Shown here: piece after piece, positions 46,435-55,222 of the stretch
Layout: every line of letters begins with the position of its first letter
Numbering within the stretch: position 1 is the stretch's first letter
Notes under the pieces: model-generated
The model's database searches: none
The model's input: the letters and a program-made list of their open reading frames with translations, nothing else
What the model was told of the DNA's origin: nothing
Program-made: the position numbers and the translations under genes
DNA from: Kitasatospora sp. GP82
GTDB taxonomy: Bacteria; Actinomycetota; Actinomycetes; Streptomycetales; Streptomycetaceae
Length of the DNA stretch: 64,000 nucleotides
Direction: 5' to 3'
Assembly: GCF_029892105.1 (NCBI RefSeq)
Contig: NZ_JARZAJ010000011.1
Span: 163,793-227,792, forward strand

Positions 46435-47196
46435 GTGGACTGGAACATGGTGATCTGCTCTGTCAAGGGCCATGTCACCTATGCACCTGACGAGCGTCCG
46501 CTGCACGATCGGCTCCAAGCCGTCGCGCCGGGTGGACCGGCATGGCGGTGTCTGCGGTGCGCCGTGTTCGTCCCCGGTCCGCCTCGGGGGGCGGGGCCTG
46601 CGGACGAGGCGCCGCAGCTGCTTCGCGGTCCGGCGCTCCGGGACGCGCTCATCCTGCGCCTCCTCGCGGTCGAACGGCTGTTCAGGGGCCTGCTGTTCCT
46701 GGTTCTGGGCTACGCGGTCCTCCGGTTCGAACGCTCGGAAGCCTCGTTGCGGGAGCTGTTCGAACGGGCGCTGCCACAGGCCAGATCGCTGGCCCAGGTG
46801 TTCGCCGTCAATCTCGACACCAGTTCGACGGTGCAGCATCTGAGGCATGTGCTGGATGCCAAGCCGCACACGCTCACGCTCATCGCGGGTGGACTGTTCG
46901 CCTATGCGGCCGTCGAGATCGTCGAGGCCGTCGGCCTGTGGCGGCTGGCCCGCTGGGGCGAGTACTTCGCTCTCGTCGCCACGGCCGCGTTCCTGCCGCT
47001 GGAGATCTACGAACTCGTGGACCGGTTCACGGTCGTCAAGATCGTCATCTTCGCGCTCAACGTCTTCGCGGTGGTGTATCTGCTGGTCGCCAAGCGGCTG
47101 TTCGGGCTGCGCGGCGGCAAGGCCGCCTACGAGGCCGAGCGCCACTCGGAGTCCCTGCTGGAGATCGAGCGGGCCGCCGCCGAGCAGACCGGCTGA
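46435..47196 (+). CDS. DUF2127-type membrane protein
   Basis: A 253-residue membrane protein; GTG 46435 (VDWNMVICSVKGH) is chosen because a -10 lies 7 bases upstream and homology-like sequence starts there. Four TM segments are visible (LFRGLLFLVLGYAVL, TLTLIAGGLFAYAAVEIVEA, YFALVATAAFLPLEIYEL, IVIFALNVFAVVYLLVAKRL), the arrangement of the DUF2127 family with the conserved EIYEL motif. An N-terminal hydrophilic part of about 80 residues precedes them. Function is unknown. The tRNA-fMet gene is divergent on the other side. Confidence 0.75.
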   Translation: MDWNMVICSVKGHVTYAPDERPLHDRLQAVAPGGPAWRCLRCAVFVPGPPRGAGPADEAPQLLRGPALRDALILRLLAVERLFRGLLFLVLGYAVLRFERSEASLRELFERALPQARSLAQVFAVNLDTSSTVQHLRHVLDAKPHTLTLIAGGLFAYAAVEIVEAVGLWRLARWGEYFALVATAAFLPLEIYELVDRFTVVKIVIFALNVFAVVYLLVAKRLFGLRGGKAAYEAERHSESLLEIERAAAEQTG

Positions 47197-47265
47197 GGGC
47201 GGCCCTGGTCCGAAAGCGGGAGGCAGAGCGCCCGATGCGGCCGCCTTTGCCCGTTTTGCTCATCC

Positions 47266-47302
47266 TATTTTGTTCTATTAGTGAATGATTGCATATATAA
47301 TC
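47266..47302 (+). promoter_or_regulatory. AT-rich promoter island of the SARP gene
   Basis: A stretch of very low GC, including TTTTGTTC and TATAAT (47296-47301), precedes the SARP GTG by about 51 bases. In this GC-rich genome it stands out as a probable promoter and a possible Lsr2 binding site. -35 assignment is uncertain. Confidence 0.55.
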
Positions 47303-47352
47303 CGGGCGATTCCGGCACAGAATGCGAACCCATCGGCTCAGGAGATCTCAAA

Positions 47353-50300
47353 GTGGCGCATGACATCCGTTTCGCCGTGCTGGGGCGGATGACCGCACAC
47401 CGAGAGACCGTCACCATCTCCACCGGCTCCCCGCAGCAGCAGGCCGTACTGGCCGTCCTGCTGCTGCGCGGCGGCCGGGCCGTGCCGGCCGAGGAGCTGA
47501 TCTACGCGCTCTGGGGCGAGGAGGTGCCCGACAGTGCGGTGCGCGTCCTGCGGACCTACGCCTGGCGCTGGCGGCGGGCGTTGGAGCAGGCCGGGGCCGA
47601 AGGGCGGATGCTCCAGTCGGTCGGTGACGGGTACCAGCTCGACCTGCCGCCGGAGAACCTGGACGCCTGGCAGGCCGAGCGGCTGTCCGAGGCCGCCGCG
47701 CGGGCCCAGGAGGACGGGGACACGGCAGAGGCGGCGCGGCTGCTGGATGCGGCGATCGGCCTGTGGCGGGGCGAGCCCCTCGCGGGGATTCCCGGGCCGT
47801 ACGCGCAGCGCCAGCGTGACCGGCTCGGTGAGCTCCGACTGGCCCTGAGGGAGCGGCAGTTCGACTGTGAACTACAGCTCGGGCGCTTCACGCTGATGGT
47901 CCCTGCGCTGGCCGAGTTCACCACCGAGCACCCGACGCGCGAGCGCCCGTACGCCATGCTGATGCGGGCCCTGTACGCGAGTGGTCGGCAGGCCGACGCG
48001 CTCACGGTCTTCGACGGCGTGCGGCGGCTGCTCGGTGAGGCGTTGGGAGTCGCTCCGGGACCGGAGCTTCAGGCCCTCCATCGGCAGGTGCTGGCGAACG
48101 ACCCGGAGCTCGCGGTGGAGCCGGGGCCCGCGTCCACCGGCGCGTCCGTGACCGGCCCCGGTCCCGCACTCGACCGAAGCTCGGCTGACGCCCCGACGGC
48201 CGACGGCCCGGAACAGCCTGTCGCCGCGCTTCCCGTTCCGGCTCAACTTCCCTCCGACATAGCCGACTTCACCGGCCGTGAAAGGGTGCTCGCCCAGCTG
48301 TGCGAGGCTCTCGCCGGGCCCACCGCCGAGGGAGTGCGCACCGCTGTACTGATCGGCATGGGGGGAGTGGGCAAGACCACGGCGGCCCTGCGAGTCGCCC
48401 ACCGGGTCCGTGGCAGCTTCCCCGACGGGCAGTTGCACGCCGATCTCGGCGGTGACGAGACCCGTGCGGCCGCGCCGGGCGAGGTGCTGGCGAGCTTTCT
48501 CGCCGCCCTGGGAGTCACCGGTCCCGCGCTGCCGAAGACGGTGGCGGACCGCGCCCGGCTCTATCGTTCCCTGCTCGACGGGCGGAGGGTCCTGGTGGTG
48601 CTCGACAACGCCCAGGACAGCGCCCAGGTCCGCCCGCTGCTGCCCGGCTCCGACAGCTGCGCCGTCATCCTGACCAGTCGTCGCCGGCTCTTCGGCCTGC
48701 CGGCCGAGACCCAGCTAGACCTGGAGGTCTTCGAGACCGAGGAGGCTCTGGCCCTGCTCGCCAAGGTGGCCGGCGCCCAGCGGGTGGCCGCCGACCCGCA
48801 GGCCGCACGGGAGTTGGTCGCGGCCTGCGGCCATCTGCCGCTCGCCGTCCGTATCGTGGCGGCCCGTCTGGCCTCGCGACCGGCCTGGACGGTGGCGCGG
48901 CTGGCCGGGAAGCTGGCCGACGAGCGCCGCCGGATGGCGGAGCTGGTGGTCGGTGACTTCGCCGTGGCCACCGCCTTCGAGTGGGGCTACCGGCACCTGA
49001 CGGACGACCAGGCCAGGGCGTTCCGCCTGATCGCCGGCACCGCGCGGCCGGACATCGGCCTGCCGGCCGCGGCTGCGGTACTCGGCGTCTCGGAGGATTC
49101 CGCCGAGCAGTTGCTGGAGGGCCTGGTCGACGCCGGTATGCTGATCGCCCGCAGCGCCGACCGGTACGGCTGCCACGACCTGCTCCGGGCCTTCGCGCTG
49201 GAGCAGTCGGCTCGAAGGGAGCAGGGGGCCGAGCGGATCACCGCGATCGGCCGGCTGCTGGACTTCCTGCTGGCCACGGTCTCGTCGGCGTTCCAGGTCA
49301 TGGTGCCGGGGGACCCGGTCGCCACCACGCTGTCCGTCTCGCCGGCCCGCGGTCTGTGGTTCACCGATGTCGGCGCCGCCCGTGCCTGGGTGTCGGCCGA
49401 GGCGGAAGGCGCGGTGGCCGCGGTGCTCGCGGCCACCGTGGAACTGCCCGCTGACGGCAGTGCGATGCTGCGGACCGCCGCCGACCTGCTGATCGCGCTG
49501 ACTCCGTTCGGCCGGGACGTACAGTACGAGCAACTCGCCATCGCCGCCTCGGCGGTGGCCGAGGTGGCGGTGTTCACCGGAGACCGGTTGTCGGAGGGGC
49601 GGGCCCAGTTCATTCTCGGCAACGTCGCACTGCAGGCCACTCGGCTCTCCGAGGCCGAGCGCTACAGCCGGGGCGCCGCCCAGTCCTGCCGGGCGACTCG
49701 GGACACCGTGATCCTCCGTCAGGCGCTCAATGACCTGGGCATGATCGCCCAGTACCAGCACCGGTTCGTGGAGGCAGGCGACTACTACGACGAATCCGCC
49801 GCCCTGGCAAGGGACTTGGGCCACCGGTCGGGTGAGCTGACGACCGTCCTCAACGCCGCACTGGCCCGGGCCAGGAGCGGCCGGTCCGAGGAGGCGGCCC
49901 TGGCCTGCGAGGCCACCCTGTCGGTACTGCAAGCGGTCGGAGACCGCCACGGGGCCGCGTACGCGCTCTACGTACTCGGCCTCGCACAGCACGAGGCGGG
50001 CCGGTTCGAGTCGGCGGTGACGGCTTTCACCGAGTGCCTCGACCTCTGCGGAGAGGTGGACATCCCCGTCCGGGCCGCGCAGGCCCGCTACCGGCTGGCC
50101 GACTCGCTGCGCGCCCTCGGCCGGTCGACGGACGCAGTGCACCAGGCCGAGCGGGCCCTGGCGGACTGTGCGCGGATCGGTGCCGAACGCGACCGGGGCT
50201 ACGCCCTGCGTGTACTGGCCCAGGCGCTGGCCGAGTCGGGCGACCGGGAGGCGGCCGGGCTGCGGCTGCACGAGGCCCATGCCGTCTTCACCCGGCTGGG

Positions 50301-50367
50301 GTTGCCGGACCGGGAGGAGACCGCACGACTTCTGGCAGCCGGTTGGCCCGCACCGCACACCGTGTGA
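47353..50367 (+). CDS. SARP-family regulator, AfsR-like (wHTH-BTAD-NB-ARC-TPR)
   Basis: A 1004-residue regulator with GTG start at 47353 and AGGAG upstream. Residues about 5-95 form an OmpR-type winged helix (GSPQQQAVLAVLLLRGGRAV, RVLRTYAWRWRRAL). The BTAD activation domain (about 98-245) follows, with the typical GLWRGEPLAGIPGPYAQRQR. A STAND ATPase has Walker A GMGGVGKTTAAL (about 340) and RVLVVLDNAQDSAQV. The last 300 residues are TPR repeats. This is the layout of AfsR, which binds heptamer repeats and activates pathway regulators. No biosynthetic cluster flanks it except the small secreted peptide gene downstream and the RiPP locus 9 kb away, so target is unknown. Confidence 0.9.
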   Translation: MAHDIRFAVLGRMTAHRETVTISTGSPQQQAVLAVLLLRGGRAVPAEELIYALWGEEVPDSAVRVLRTYAWRWRRALEQAGAEGRMLQSVGDGYQLDLPPENLDAWQAERLSEAAARAQEDGDTAEAARLLDAAIGLWRGEPLAGIPGPYAQRQRDRLGELRLALRERQFDCELQLGRFTLMVPALAEFTTEHPTRERPYAMLMRALYASGRQADALTVFDGVRRLLGEALGVAPGPELQALHRQVLANDPELAVEPGPASTGASVTGPGPALDRSSADAPTADGPEQPVAALPVPAQLPSDIADFTGRERVLAQLCEALAGPTAEGVRTAVLIGMGGVGKTTAALRVAHRVRGSFPDGQLHADLGGDETRAAAPGEVLASFLAALGVTGPALPKTVADRARLYRSLLDGRRVLVVLDNAQDSAQVRPLLPGSDSCAVILTSRRRLFGLPAETQLDLEVFETEEALALLAKVAGAQRVAADPQAARELVAACGHLPLAVRIVAARLASRPAWTVARLAGKLADERRRMAELVVGDFAVATAFEWGYRHLTDDQARAFRLIAGTARPDIGLPAAAAVLGVSEDSAEQLLEGLVDAGMLIARSADRYGCHDLLRAFALEQSARREQGAERITAIGRLLDFLLATVSSAFQVMVPGDPVATTLSVSPARGLWFTDVGAARAWVSAEAEGAVAAVLAATVELPADGSAMLRTAADLLIALTPFGRDVQYEQLAIAASAVAEVAVFTGDRLSEGRAQFILGNVALQATRLSEAERYSRGAAQSCRATRDTVILRQALNDLGMIAQYQHRFVEAGDYYDESAALARDLGHRSGELTTVLNAALARARSGRSEEAALACEATLSVLQAVGDRHGAAYALYVLGLAQHEAGRFESAVTAFTECLDLCGEVDIPVRAAQARYRLADSLRALGRSTDAVHQAERALADCARIGAERDRGYALRVLAQALAESGDREAAGLRLHEAHAVFTRLGLPDREETARLLAAGWPAPHTV

Positions 50368-50382
50368 GGTGTCGCCGGCGGG

Positions 50383-50601
50383 TCACGAGCCGGTGCTGTT
50401 CCACTCCTTGAGGCCGATGTCGCCGCCGTTGCTGTGCGGCGTCTGGCCGCCGACGGTGGTCACGACGGGGGCGGTCGCGCCGGTCGTCGTGCCGCTGTGA
50501 GCAGCCGTCACGGACGTGGGGAGCACTGCGGTCAGTGCACACGCCGAGACGGCGAAACCCAGGGCGGCGCGGGTGAGCAGGCGGGTTACAGCGTGGCTCA
50601 T
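50383..50601 (-). CDS. Small secreted peptide
   Basis: A 72-residue peptide starting at ATG 50601 with AGAGGT upstream. Residues 8-33 are a signal peptide (AALGFAVSACALTAVLP, then SVTAA). The mature part is about 38 residues, Thr/Gly-rich, and ends GGDIGLKEWNSTGS; there is no cysteine in it. It converges on the SARP gene with 15 bases between stops. A 14-base palindrome lies about 78 bases upstream. Function is unknown; an extracellular signal or structural peptide is possible. Confidence 0.7.
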   Translation of the reverse strand: MSHAVTRLLTRAALGFAVSACALTAVLPTSVTAAHSGTTTGATAPVVTTVGGQTPHSNGGDIGLKEWNSTGS

Positions 50602-50676
50602 GTTCAACACCTCTGGTCGGGGTCGATCAGCTTCTGGCTGCTTCAGGTACATCATGATCGGCCTCGATCTACGAAT

Positions 50677-50697
50677 GATCAACGGCCGTTGAAGATC
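50677..50697. promoter_or_regulatory. Palindrome upstream of the secreted peptide, copy 1
   Basis: Contains the perfect 14-base palindrome TCAACGGCCGTTGA (50679-50692) flanked by GATC on both sides. A related copy occurs at 50859. Likely operator pair in this divergent region. Confidence 0.55.
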
Positions 50698-50858
50698 TAT
50701 ATGACGAAGTGTCATCGGGGAGGTGGCCCTTCCGGGGTGCCGGTGTGGAAGATCGCGGCGTGTGGTGCCGCTGTCGGCGTCGGTGAGGAACCCCGACGCG
50801 GTTCGACTCCACCGCCGACGGCCGGGCGGGCGCGCGGTGCCGCGGCGCGAAGGATCTA

Positions 50859-50878
50859 GATCAACGCCGTTGCTGATC
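50859..50878. promoter_or_regulatory. Palindrome upstream of the LLM remnant, copy 2
   Basis: GATCAACGCCGTTGCTGATC: CAACG and CGTTG around one base, flanked by GATC as in the copy at 50677. It lies 22 bases before the LLM fragment start. Confidence 0.5.
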
Positions 50879-50900
50879 TCTGGTTGATCCTCTGTAGATC

Positions 50901-51362
50901 ATGATTACCGACTCTGATCCCCGAAGCGACCAGATCAGTGACGGTCGGCTCACGGTGCACTTCATATCGGGCGGCATCGACAGCCGGCAGCACTGCGAGG
51001 GCGACATCCTGACGAAGGATCAGCGCTACGGCTCCCAGCGCTTGCTCGCCATCGCCGAGGCCGGTGAGCGCTACGACCGCGCGCTGTGGACCGCGACCGC
51101 CGCCGCCACCGGTGGGGCCGGCGACTCCAACGCCCTGGTCGGCACCCCGGAAACGGTCGCCCGGGCCCTGCTCGACTACTACGACCTCGGCGTCGACACC
51201 TTCTGCGCGCACGGTTACGCCCCGGTCGACGACGCGATCGACTTCGGCCGGTACGTCATCCCGATCGTCCGCCAGGAGGTCGCCAAGCGCGACGCCGAGA
51301 AGGCCGCCAAGGCAGCCCAGGCCGAGCACGGCCGCCGCCGGCTGATCGCGGCCCAGGTCTGA
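50901..51362 (+). pseudogene. Deleted LLM flavin-dependent monooxygenase (alkanesulfonate type)
   Basis: A 153-residue frame made of two pieces of an LLM monooxygenase. The first (DQISDGRLTVHFISGG, EGDILTKDQRYG) corresponds to an internal region about 100 residues into the normal protein. At about residue 46 it jumps to the C-terminal third (RLLAIAEAGERYDRALW, NALVGTPETVARALLDYYDL, YVIPIVRQEVAKRD). Intact relatives are about 370 residues, so the N-terminus and an internal block of some 150-200 residues are gone. It converges on the ABC operon at 51449-56932; such LLM genes often travel with sulfur-related peptide-type importers. Confidence 0.75.
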
Positions 51363-51448
51363 CCCGCAGCTACCTCGTCCGGGGGAAGCCATGCACTGTT
51401 CGGAGCCCCGCGCCTCCAGACAGTGCATGGCTGACGTGGGACCTGGAT

Positions 51449-53176
51449 CTACTGCATGTGTGGCCGTCGCCCTGCCGCCGCCAGGGCTCGCCGTGCGTCC
51501 CGCCGGGTGGCCGACTCCAGTGGGTCCAGCACCGGGACAGCAGCCAACAGGCCCTTGGTGTAGGGGTGCTGCGGGGAGTCGTACACCGCTTCCGTGCTGC
51601 CCTGCTCGACGATCCGTCCGGCGCGCATCACCGCGACCCGGTCGCTCACCTGCCGCACGACGGCCAGGTCGTGGGCGACGAAGACCAGGGAGAGACCGAG
51701 GTCGCGCTGCAACTCGGCCAGCAGGGCGACGACCTGGGCCTGGGTCGTCACATCCAGTGCGGAGACCGGCTCGTCGCAGACGACCAGTCTCGGCGCCGGC
51801 GCGAGCGCCCGTGCGATCCCGACCCGCTGTCGCTGGCCGCCGGAGAGCTCGTGCGGATAGCGGTGGTACCAGTCGGCGTCGATCCCGACCCGTTCCAGCA
51901 GCTCGCCGACGCGCGTCCGGATCCTTCGGTCGTCCCACCCGCCTGCGGCGCGCAGCGGATCGGCGATGGATTCGCCGACGGTGCGACGCGGGTTGAGTGA
52001 GGAGACCGGGTCCTGGAAGACCATCTGCAGCTCGCGGCGCAGCGGCCGCAGTGCTTTCTCCCCGAGGGCACCGATGTCCTGCCCCCGGTACCGGACTTGG
52101 CCGCCGCTCGGCTCCAACAGCCGTACCAGCATCCGGCCGAGTGTCGTCTTGCCGGACCCCGACTCGCCGACGATGCCCAGGGTCTCGCCCTCGCGTACGG
52201 CGAGCGAGACCCCGTCCACGGCGGTCACCGTGGCCGAGCGACTGCCGAACTCCCTGCGCAGGTCCACGGTTTCGAGCAGCACCTCACCGTCGCCCCGGTC
52301 ATCGGAGGCGGAGGCGGAGGCGGAGGCGGACGCGGGCGCGTCCACTCTCGGCACAGCCGACAGCAGTGCGCGCGTGTAGGGCTCACGCGGCGCGCCCAGT
52401 ACGCCGCTGACCGGTCCGCGCTCCACCGCCCGGCCGTCCTTCATCACCAGTACCTGGTCGACACTGCCCGCGACCACGCCCAGGTCGTGGGTGACGAGGA
52501 TCAGTCCGGCACCGGTCTCGGCGCGCAGATCGTGCAGCAGGTCGAGGATCTGGGCCTGGACGGTCACGTCCAGCGCGGTCGTCGGCTCGTCGGCGATCAG
52601 CAGCCGCGGCTCGCAGGCCAGCGCCATCGCGATCAGCACCCGTTGCCGCATGCCGCCGCTGAACTCGTGCGGGCGCGACCGTGCGCGCCGTGCCGCGTCC
52701 GGGATGCCGACCCGGTCGAGTACCTCCACGGCGCGTGCGCGCGCGGCACGGCGGGAGACGTCGCGGTGCGCCCGGAACACCTCGGCGATCTGGCCGCCGA
52801 CGGGGTAGTACGGGTCGAGCGCGGAGAGCGGGTCCTGGAACACGATCGCCGCCGACTCACCTCGCAGCCGCCGCAGTTCGGCGCCTTCGGCGGTCACCGC
52901 GTCCACGCCCGCCACCCGGATCGAGCCGGTCAGCCGCGCGCCGGTCCCCTGGTGCATGCCGAGCAGCGCGAGCGCGGCGGTGCTCTTGCCGGACCCCGAC
53001 TCGCCGACGATGCCGAGCGCCTGCCCGGCCTCCAGGGTGAAGTCCAGCCCGTCGACGGCCCGGACGAACCCGCCGTCGGCCGGGAATTCGACGACCAGGT
53101 CCCGTACGTCCACGAGCGGTCCGTCCGAGCGCGATCCGTCCGAGCGCGATCCGTCCATGCGCGGTACGGACGTCAT
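51449..53176 (-). CDS. Peptide-type ABC transporter ATPase, two fused NBDs (DppD-DppF type)
   Basis: A 575-residue tandem ATPase starting at ATG 53176, overlapping the permease stop. NBD1 has Walker A GIVGESGSGKSTAALALLG (about 55), signature FSGGMRQRV and LLIADEPTTALDVT. NBD2 (from about 305) has GIVGESGSGKTTLGRML, LSGGQRQRVGIARAL and VVCDEPVSALDVT. Both end in the peptide-family tail (HPYTKGLLAAVP). They are joined by an Ala-Ser repeat coded by a GCxTCC-type hexamer tract near 52308-52336. The N-terminus also has a duplicated DGSRS. It energises the importer encoded upstream. Confidence 0.92.
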   Translation of the reverse strand: MTSVPRMDGSRSDGSRSDGPLVDVRDLVVEFPADGGFVRAVDGLDFTLEAGQALGIVGESGSGKSTAALALLGMHQGTGARLTGSIRVAGVDAVTAEGAELRRLRGESAAIVFQDPLSALDPYYPVGGQIAEVFRAHRDVSRRAARARAVEVLDRVGIPDAARRARSRPHEFSGGMRQRVLIAMALACEPRLLIADEPTTALDVTVQAQILDLLHDLRAETGAGLILVTHDLGVVAGSVDQVLVMKDGRAVERGPVSGVLGAPREPYTRALLSAVPRVDAPASASASASASDDRGDGEVLLETVDLRREFGSRSATVTAVDGVSLAVREGETLGIVGESGSGKTTLGRMLVRLLEPSGGQVRYRGQDIGALGEKALRPLRRELQMVFQDPVSSLNPRRTVGESIADPLRAAGGWDDRRIRTRVGELLERVGIDADWYHRYPHELSGGQRQRVGIARALAPAPRLVVCDEPVSALDVTTQAQVVALLAELQRDLGLSLVFVAHDLAVVRQVSDRVAVMRAGRIVEQGSTEAVYDSPQHPYTKGLLAAVPVLDPLESATRRDARRALAAAGRRPHMQ

Positions 53177-54162
53177 GACAGGACCACCCGTCGGTCGGCC
53201 ACCGCATACAGCACGTCCGCGACGGCATTGGCCAGGACGACACAGAATCCGGTGACCATGACCAGGCCGACGACCACCGGAAGGTCGATGACGTTCACCG
53301 AGTACACCAGCAGCCTCCCCAGCCCCGGCAGCCCGAAGAGCGACTCGGTCAGCACCGCCGACCCGAACATCGTCCCGAGGTCCATGGCGCTGAGCGCGAT
53401 CACCGGGGTGAGCGCGCCGCGCAGTGCGTGCCGGGTCACCAGCTGCCGCTCGCCCACGCCGTACGCCCTGAAGGTCCTGATGTGGTCCTCGGCGAGGGTC
53501 TCCAGCATCGACGAGCGGGTCAGCCGGGCGTACTTGGCGGACTCGACCAGCGCGAGTGAGACCCAGGGCAGCAACAGTCCCCAGAACCACTGCTGCGGGT
53601 CCTCACCGAGCCCCACGTAGCTCGGGAACGGCAGCCACTGCAGTTGCGCGCAGAAGAGCATGAGCAGCAGCAGGGCGATGACGAAGACCGGGACGGAGTT
53701 GCCGGCCAGCGTCAGTACGGTCAGCAGCCGCTCGCTCCAGCGGCCGCGGCGCAGCGCGGAGAGCACTCCGGTGCCGACTCCGAGCGTCAGCCACAGGGCC
53801 ATCGCGCCGAGGGCGAGCGACGCGGTCACCGGAAGCCGGTCGACGATCATGCCGGTGACCTGTTCACCGGTCCGGTAGGAGACGCCCAGGCACGGCGCCG
53901 GGCAGTGCAGTACGCCGGTGCCGGTACTGAAGTCGCGCCCCGTCACGATCCCCTGGAGGAAGTGCGCGTACTGCAGGTGTACGGGGTCGTCGATCCCCAA
54001 CTGCGCGCGCACCTGGTGGACTTGCGCGGGGCTGCACTTGAGCCCGCAGGCCAGCTGGGCCGGGTCGCCGGGAGCGAGGTAGAAGACCGCGTAGACGATC
54101 AGGGAGAGGGCGAGCAGAACGCCGCCCATGCCGAGGATTCGGCGGATCAGATATTCCCTCAC
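53173..54162 (-). CDS. Peptide-type ABC transporter permease (DppB family)
   Basis: A 329-residue permease with GTG start at 54162 overlapping the neighbouring stop by 4 bases. It opens with REYLIRRILGMGGVLLALSL, the standard DppB N-terminus, and has the BPD-transport EAA-type loop VESAKYARLTRSSMLETLAEDHIRTFRAYG-like region around 205-235. A two-Cys insert in the first periplasmic loop (LACGLKCS, HCPAPC) is noteworthy. It pairs with the permease at 54159. Confidence 0.9.
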   Translation of the reverse strand: MREYLIRRILGMGGVLLALSLIVYAVFYLAPGDPAQLACGLKCSPAQVHQVRAQLGIDDPVHLQYAHFLQGIVTGRDFSTGTGVLHCPAPCLGVSYRTGEQVTGMIVDRLPVTASLALGAMALWLTLGVGTGVLSALRRGRWSERLLTVLTLAGNSVPVFVIALLLLMLFCAQLQWLPFPSYVGLGEDPQQWFWGLLLPWVSLALVESAKYARLTRSSMLETLAEDHIRTFRAYGVGERQLVTRHALRGALTPVIALSAMDLGTMFGSAVLTESLFGLPGLGRLLVYSVNVIDLPVVVGLVMVTGFCVVLANAVADVLYAVADRRVVLS

Positions 54163-55190
54163 GCCTCCTCCTTCGAGTTCGGTGTGCCGCTCCTCAGCGG
54201 CGGAGCGGAGCCCGGTCCTGTGCCGCTCCTGTGCACGCCGACCCGCAGCCGCGAGGCCGCGCGCGGGTCGAGCGCGATGCGCACCCTGTCCCCGAGCACG
54301 GTGAAGGCGAGCACGGTGGCGAACAGCAGCACCGCCGGCAACAGGATGTACGTCGGGTCGGCCCGGAACCAGGTGGTCGCGCTGGAGAGCATCTGCCCCC
54401 ACGAGGAGGTCGGTGGTCTGACACCGACGCCGAGGAAGGACAGCCCCGCCTCGGCGACCACGTTCGACGGCAGCAGCAGCGCCGCGTAGGTGATGACCGG
54501 TGCCGCCAGCGAGGGCAGCAGCTCGCGCCGGGCGATCCGCCACGGGGAGGATCCGCCGAGCCGGGCGGCGGCCACGTAGTCGAGCTCCTTGAGGGTGAGC
54601 GTCTGCGCACGCACCACTCGTGCGGTGCCGCCCCACCCCAGCAGGCCGATGACCAGCGTCAGCAGAAGCGGGCGGGGGAAGCCGGACGGCACGACCGCCA
54701 TCAGGGCGATGGAGAAGACGAGCGAGGGCAGCGCCAGCATCACGTCGGTGGTGCTGCTGATCAGCTGGTCGAGCAGGCGGTTGCCCAGACCGGCGGCCAG
54801 TCCGACGGTGACGCCGAGCAGCACCTGCACGACGGTCGATCCGACGGCGACCAGGATCGAGACCCGGGCACCGTGGACCAGCCGTGCGAACACATCGCGG
54901 CCGGTGCCCGGTTCGACGCCGAGCCAGTGCTCCGCGCCGACCCCGCCGAAGGGTCCGACGGGCACGCCACCGGAGGCCGAGTCGATGAGGTCGTTGTGGT
55001 AGGTGGTGGGATCCTGGCCCTCGATCGCGCTGAGCAGCGGCGCCGCTGCCGCGATCAGCAGCAGCAGGACGATGACGGTGCCGGCCGCGACGGCGGCGCG
55101 CTGGGTGCGCAGCCGCCGCCACACCTGTCGTGTCCCGGTGGCCGGGAAGGTCGTGACGGCCTCGGCGGCCAGGAGTTCTCGTGCAGCCAT
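54159..55190 (-). CDS. Peptide-type ABC transporter permease (DppC family)
   Basis: A 343-residue permease with an N-terminal cytoplasmic segment, a TM helix (AAVAAGTVIVLLLLIAAAAP), the conserved HWLGVEPGTGRDVFARLVHG loop typical of DppC, and GLSFLGVGVRPPTSSWGQML near residue 270. A 45-residue hydrophilic tail follows the last helix. It starts 32 bases after the binding-protein gene. Confidence 0.9.
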   Translation of the reverse strand: MAARELLAAEAVTTFPATGTRQVWRRLRTQRAAVAAGTVIVLLLLIAAAAPLLSAIEGQDPTTYHNDLIDSASGGVPVGPFGGVGAEHWLGVEPGTGRDVFARLVHGARVSILVAVGSTVVQVLLGVTVGLAAGLGNRLLDQLISSTTDVMLALPSLVFSIALMAVVPSGFPRPLLLTLVIGLLGWGGTARVVRAQTLTLKELDYVAAARLGGSSPWRIARRELLPSLAAPVITYAALLLPSNVVAEAGLSFLGVGVRPPTSSWGQMLSSATTWFRADPTYILLPAVLLFATVLAFTVLGDRVRIALDPRAASRLRVGVHRSGTGPGSAPPLRSGTPNSKEEA

Positions 55191-55222
55191 GGTTGTGTGA
55201 CCGATCTGTCCGACCCGGTGCG

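Noticed and set aside
52308..52336. Short tandem repeat that might suggest a CRISPR or satellite
   Set aside because: It is an in-frame hexamer tract coding an Ala-Ser linker between two ATPase domains; there are no spacers.
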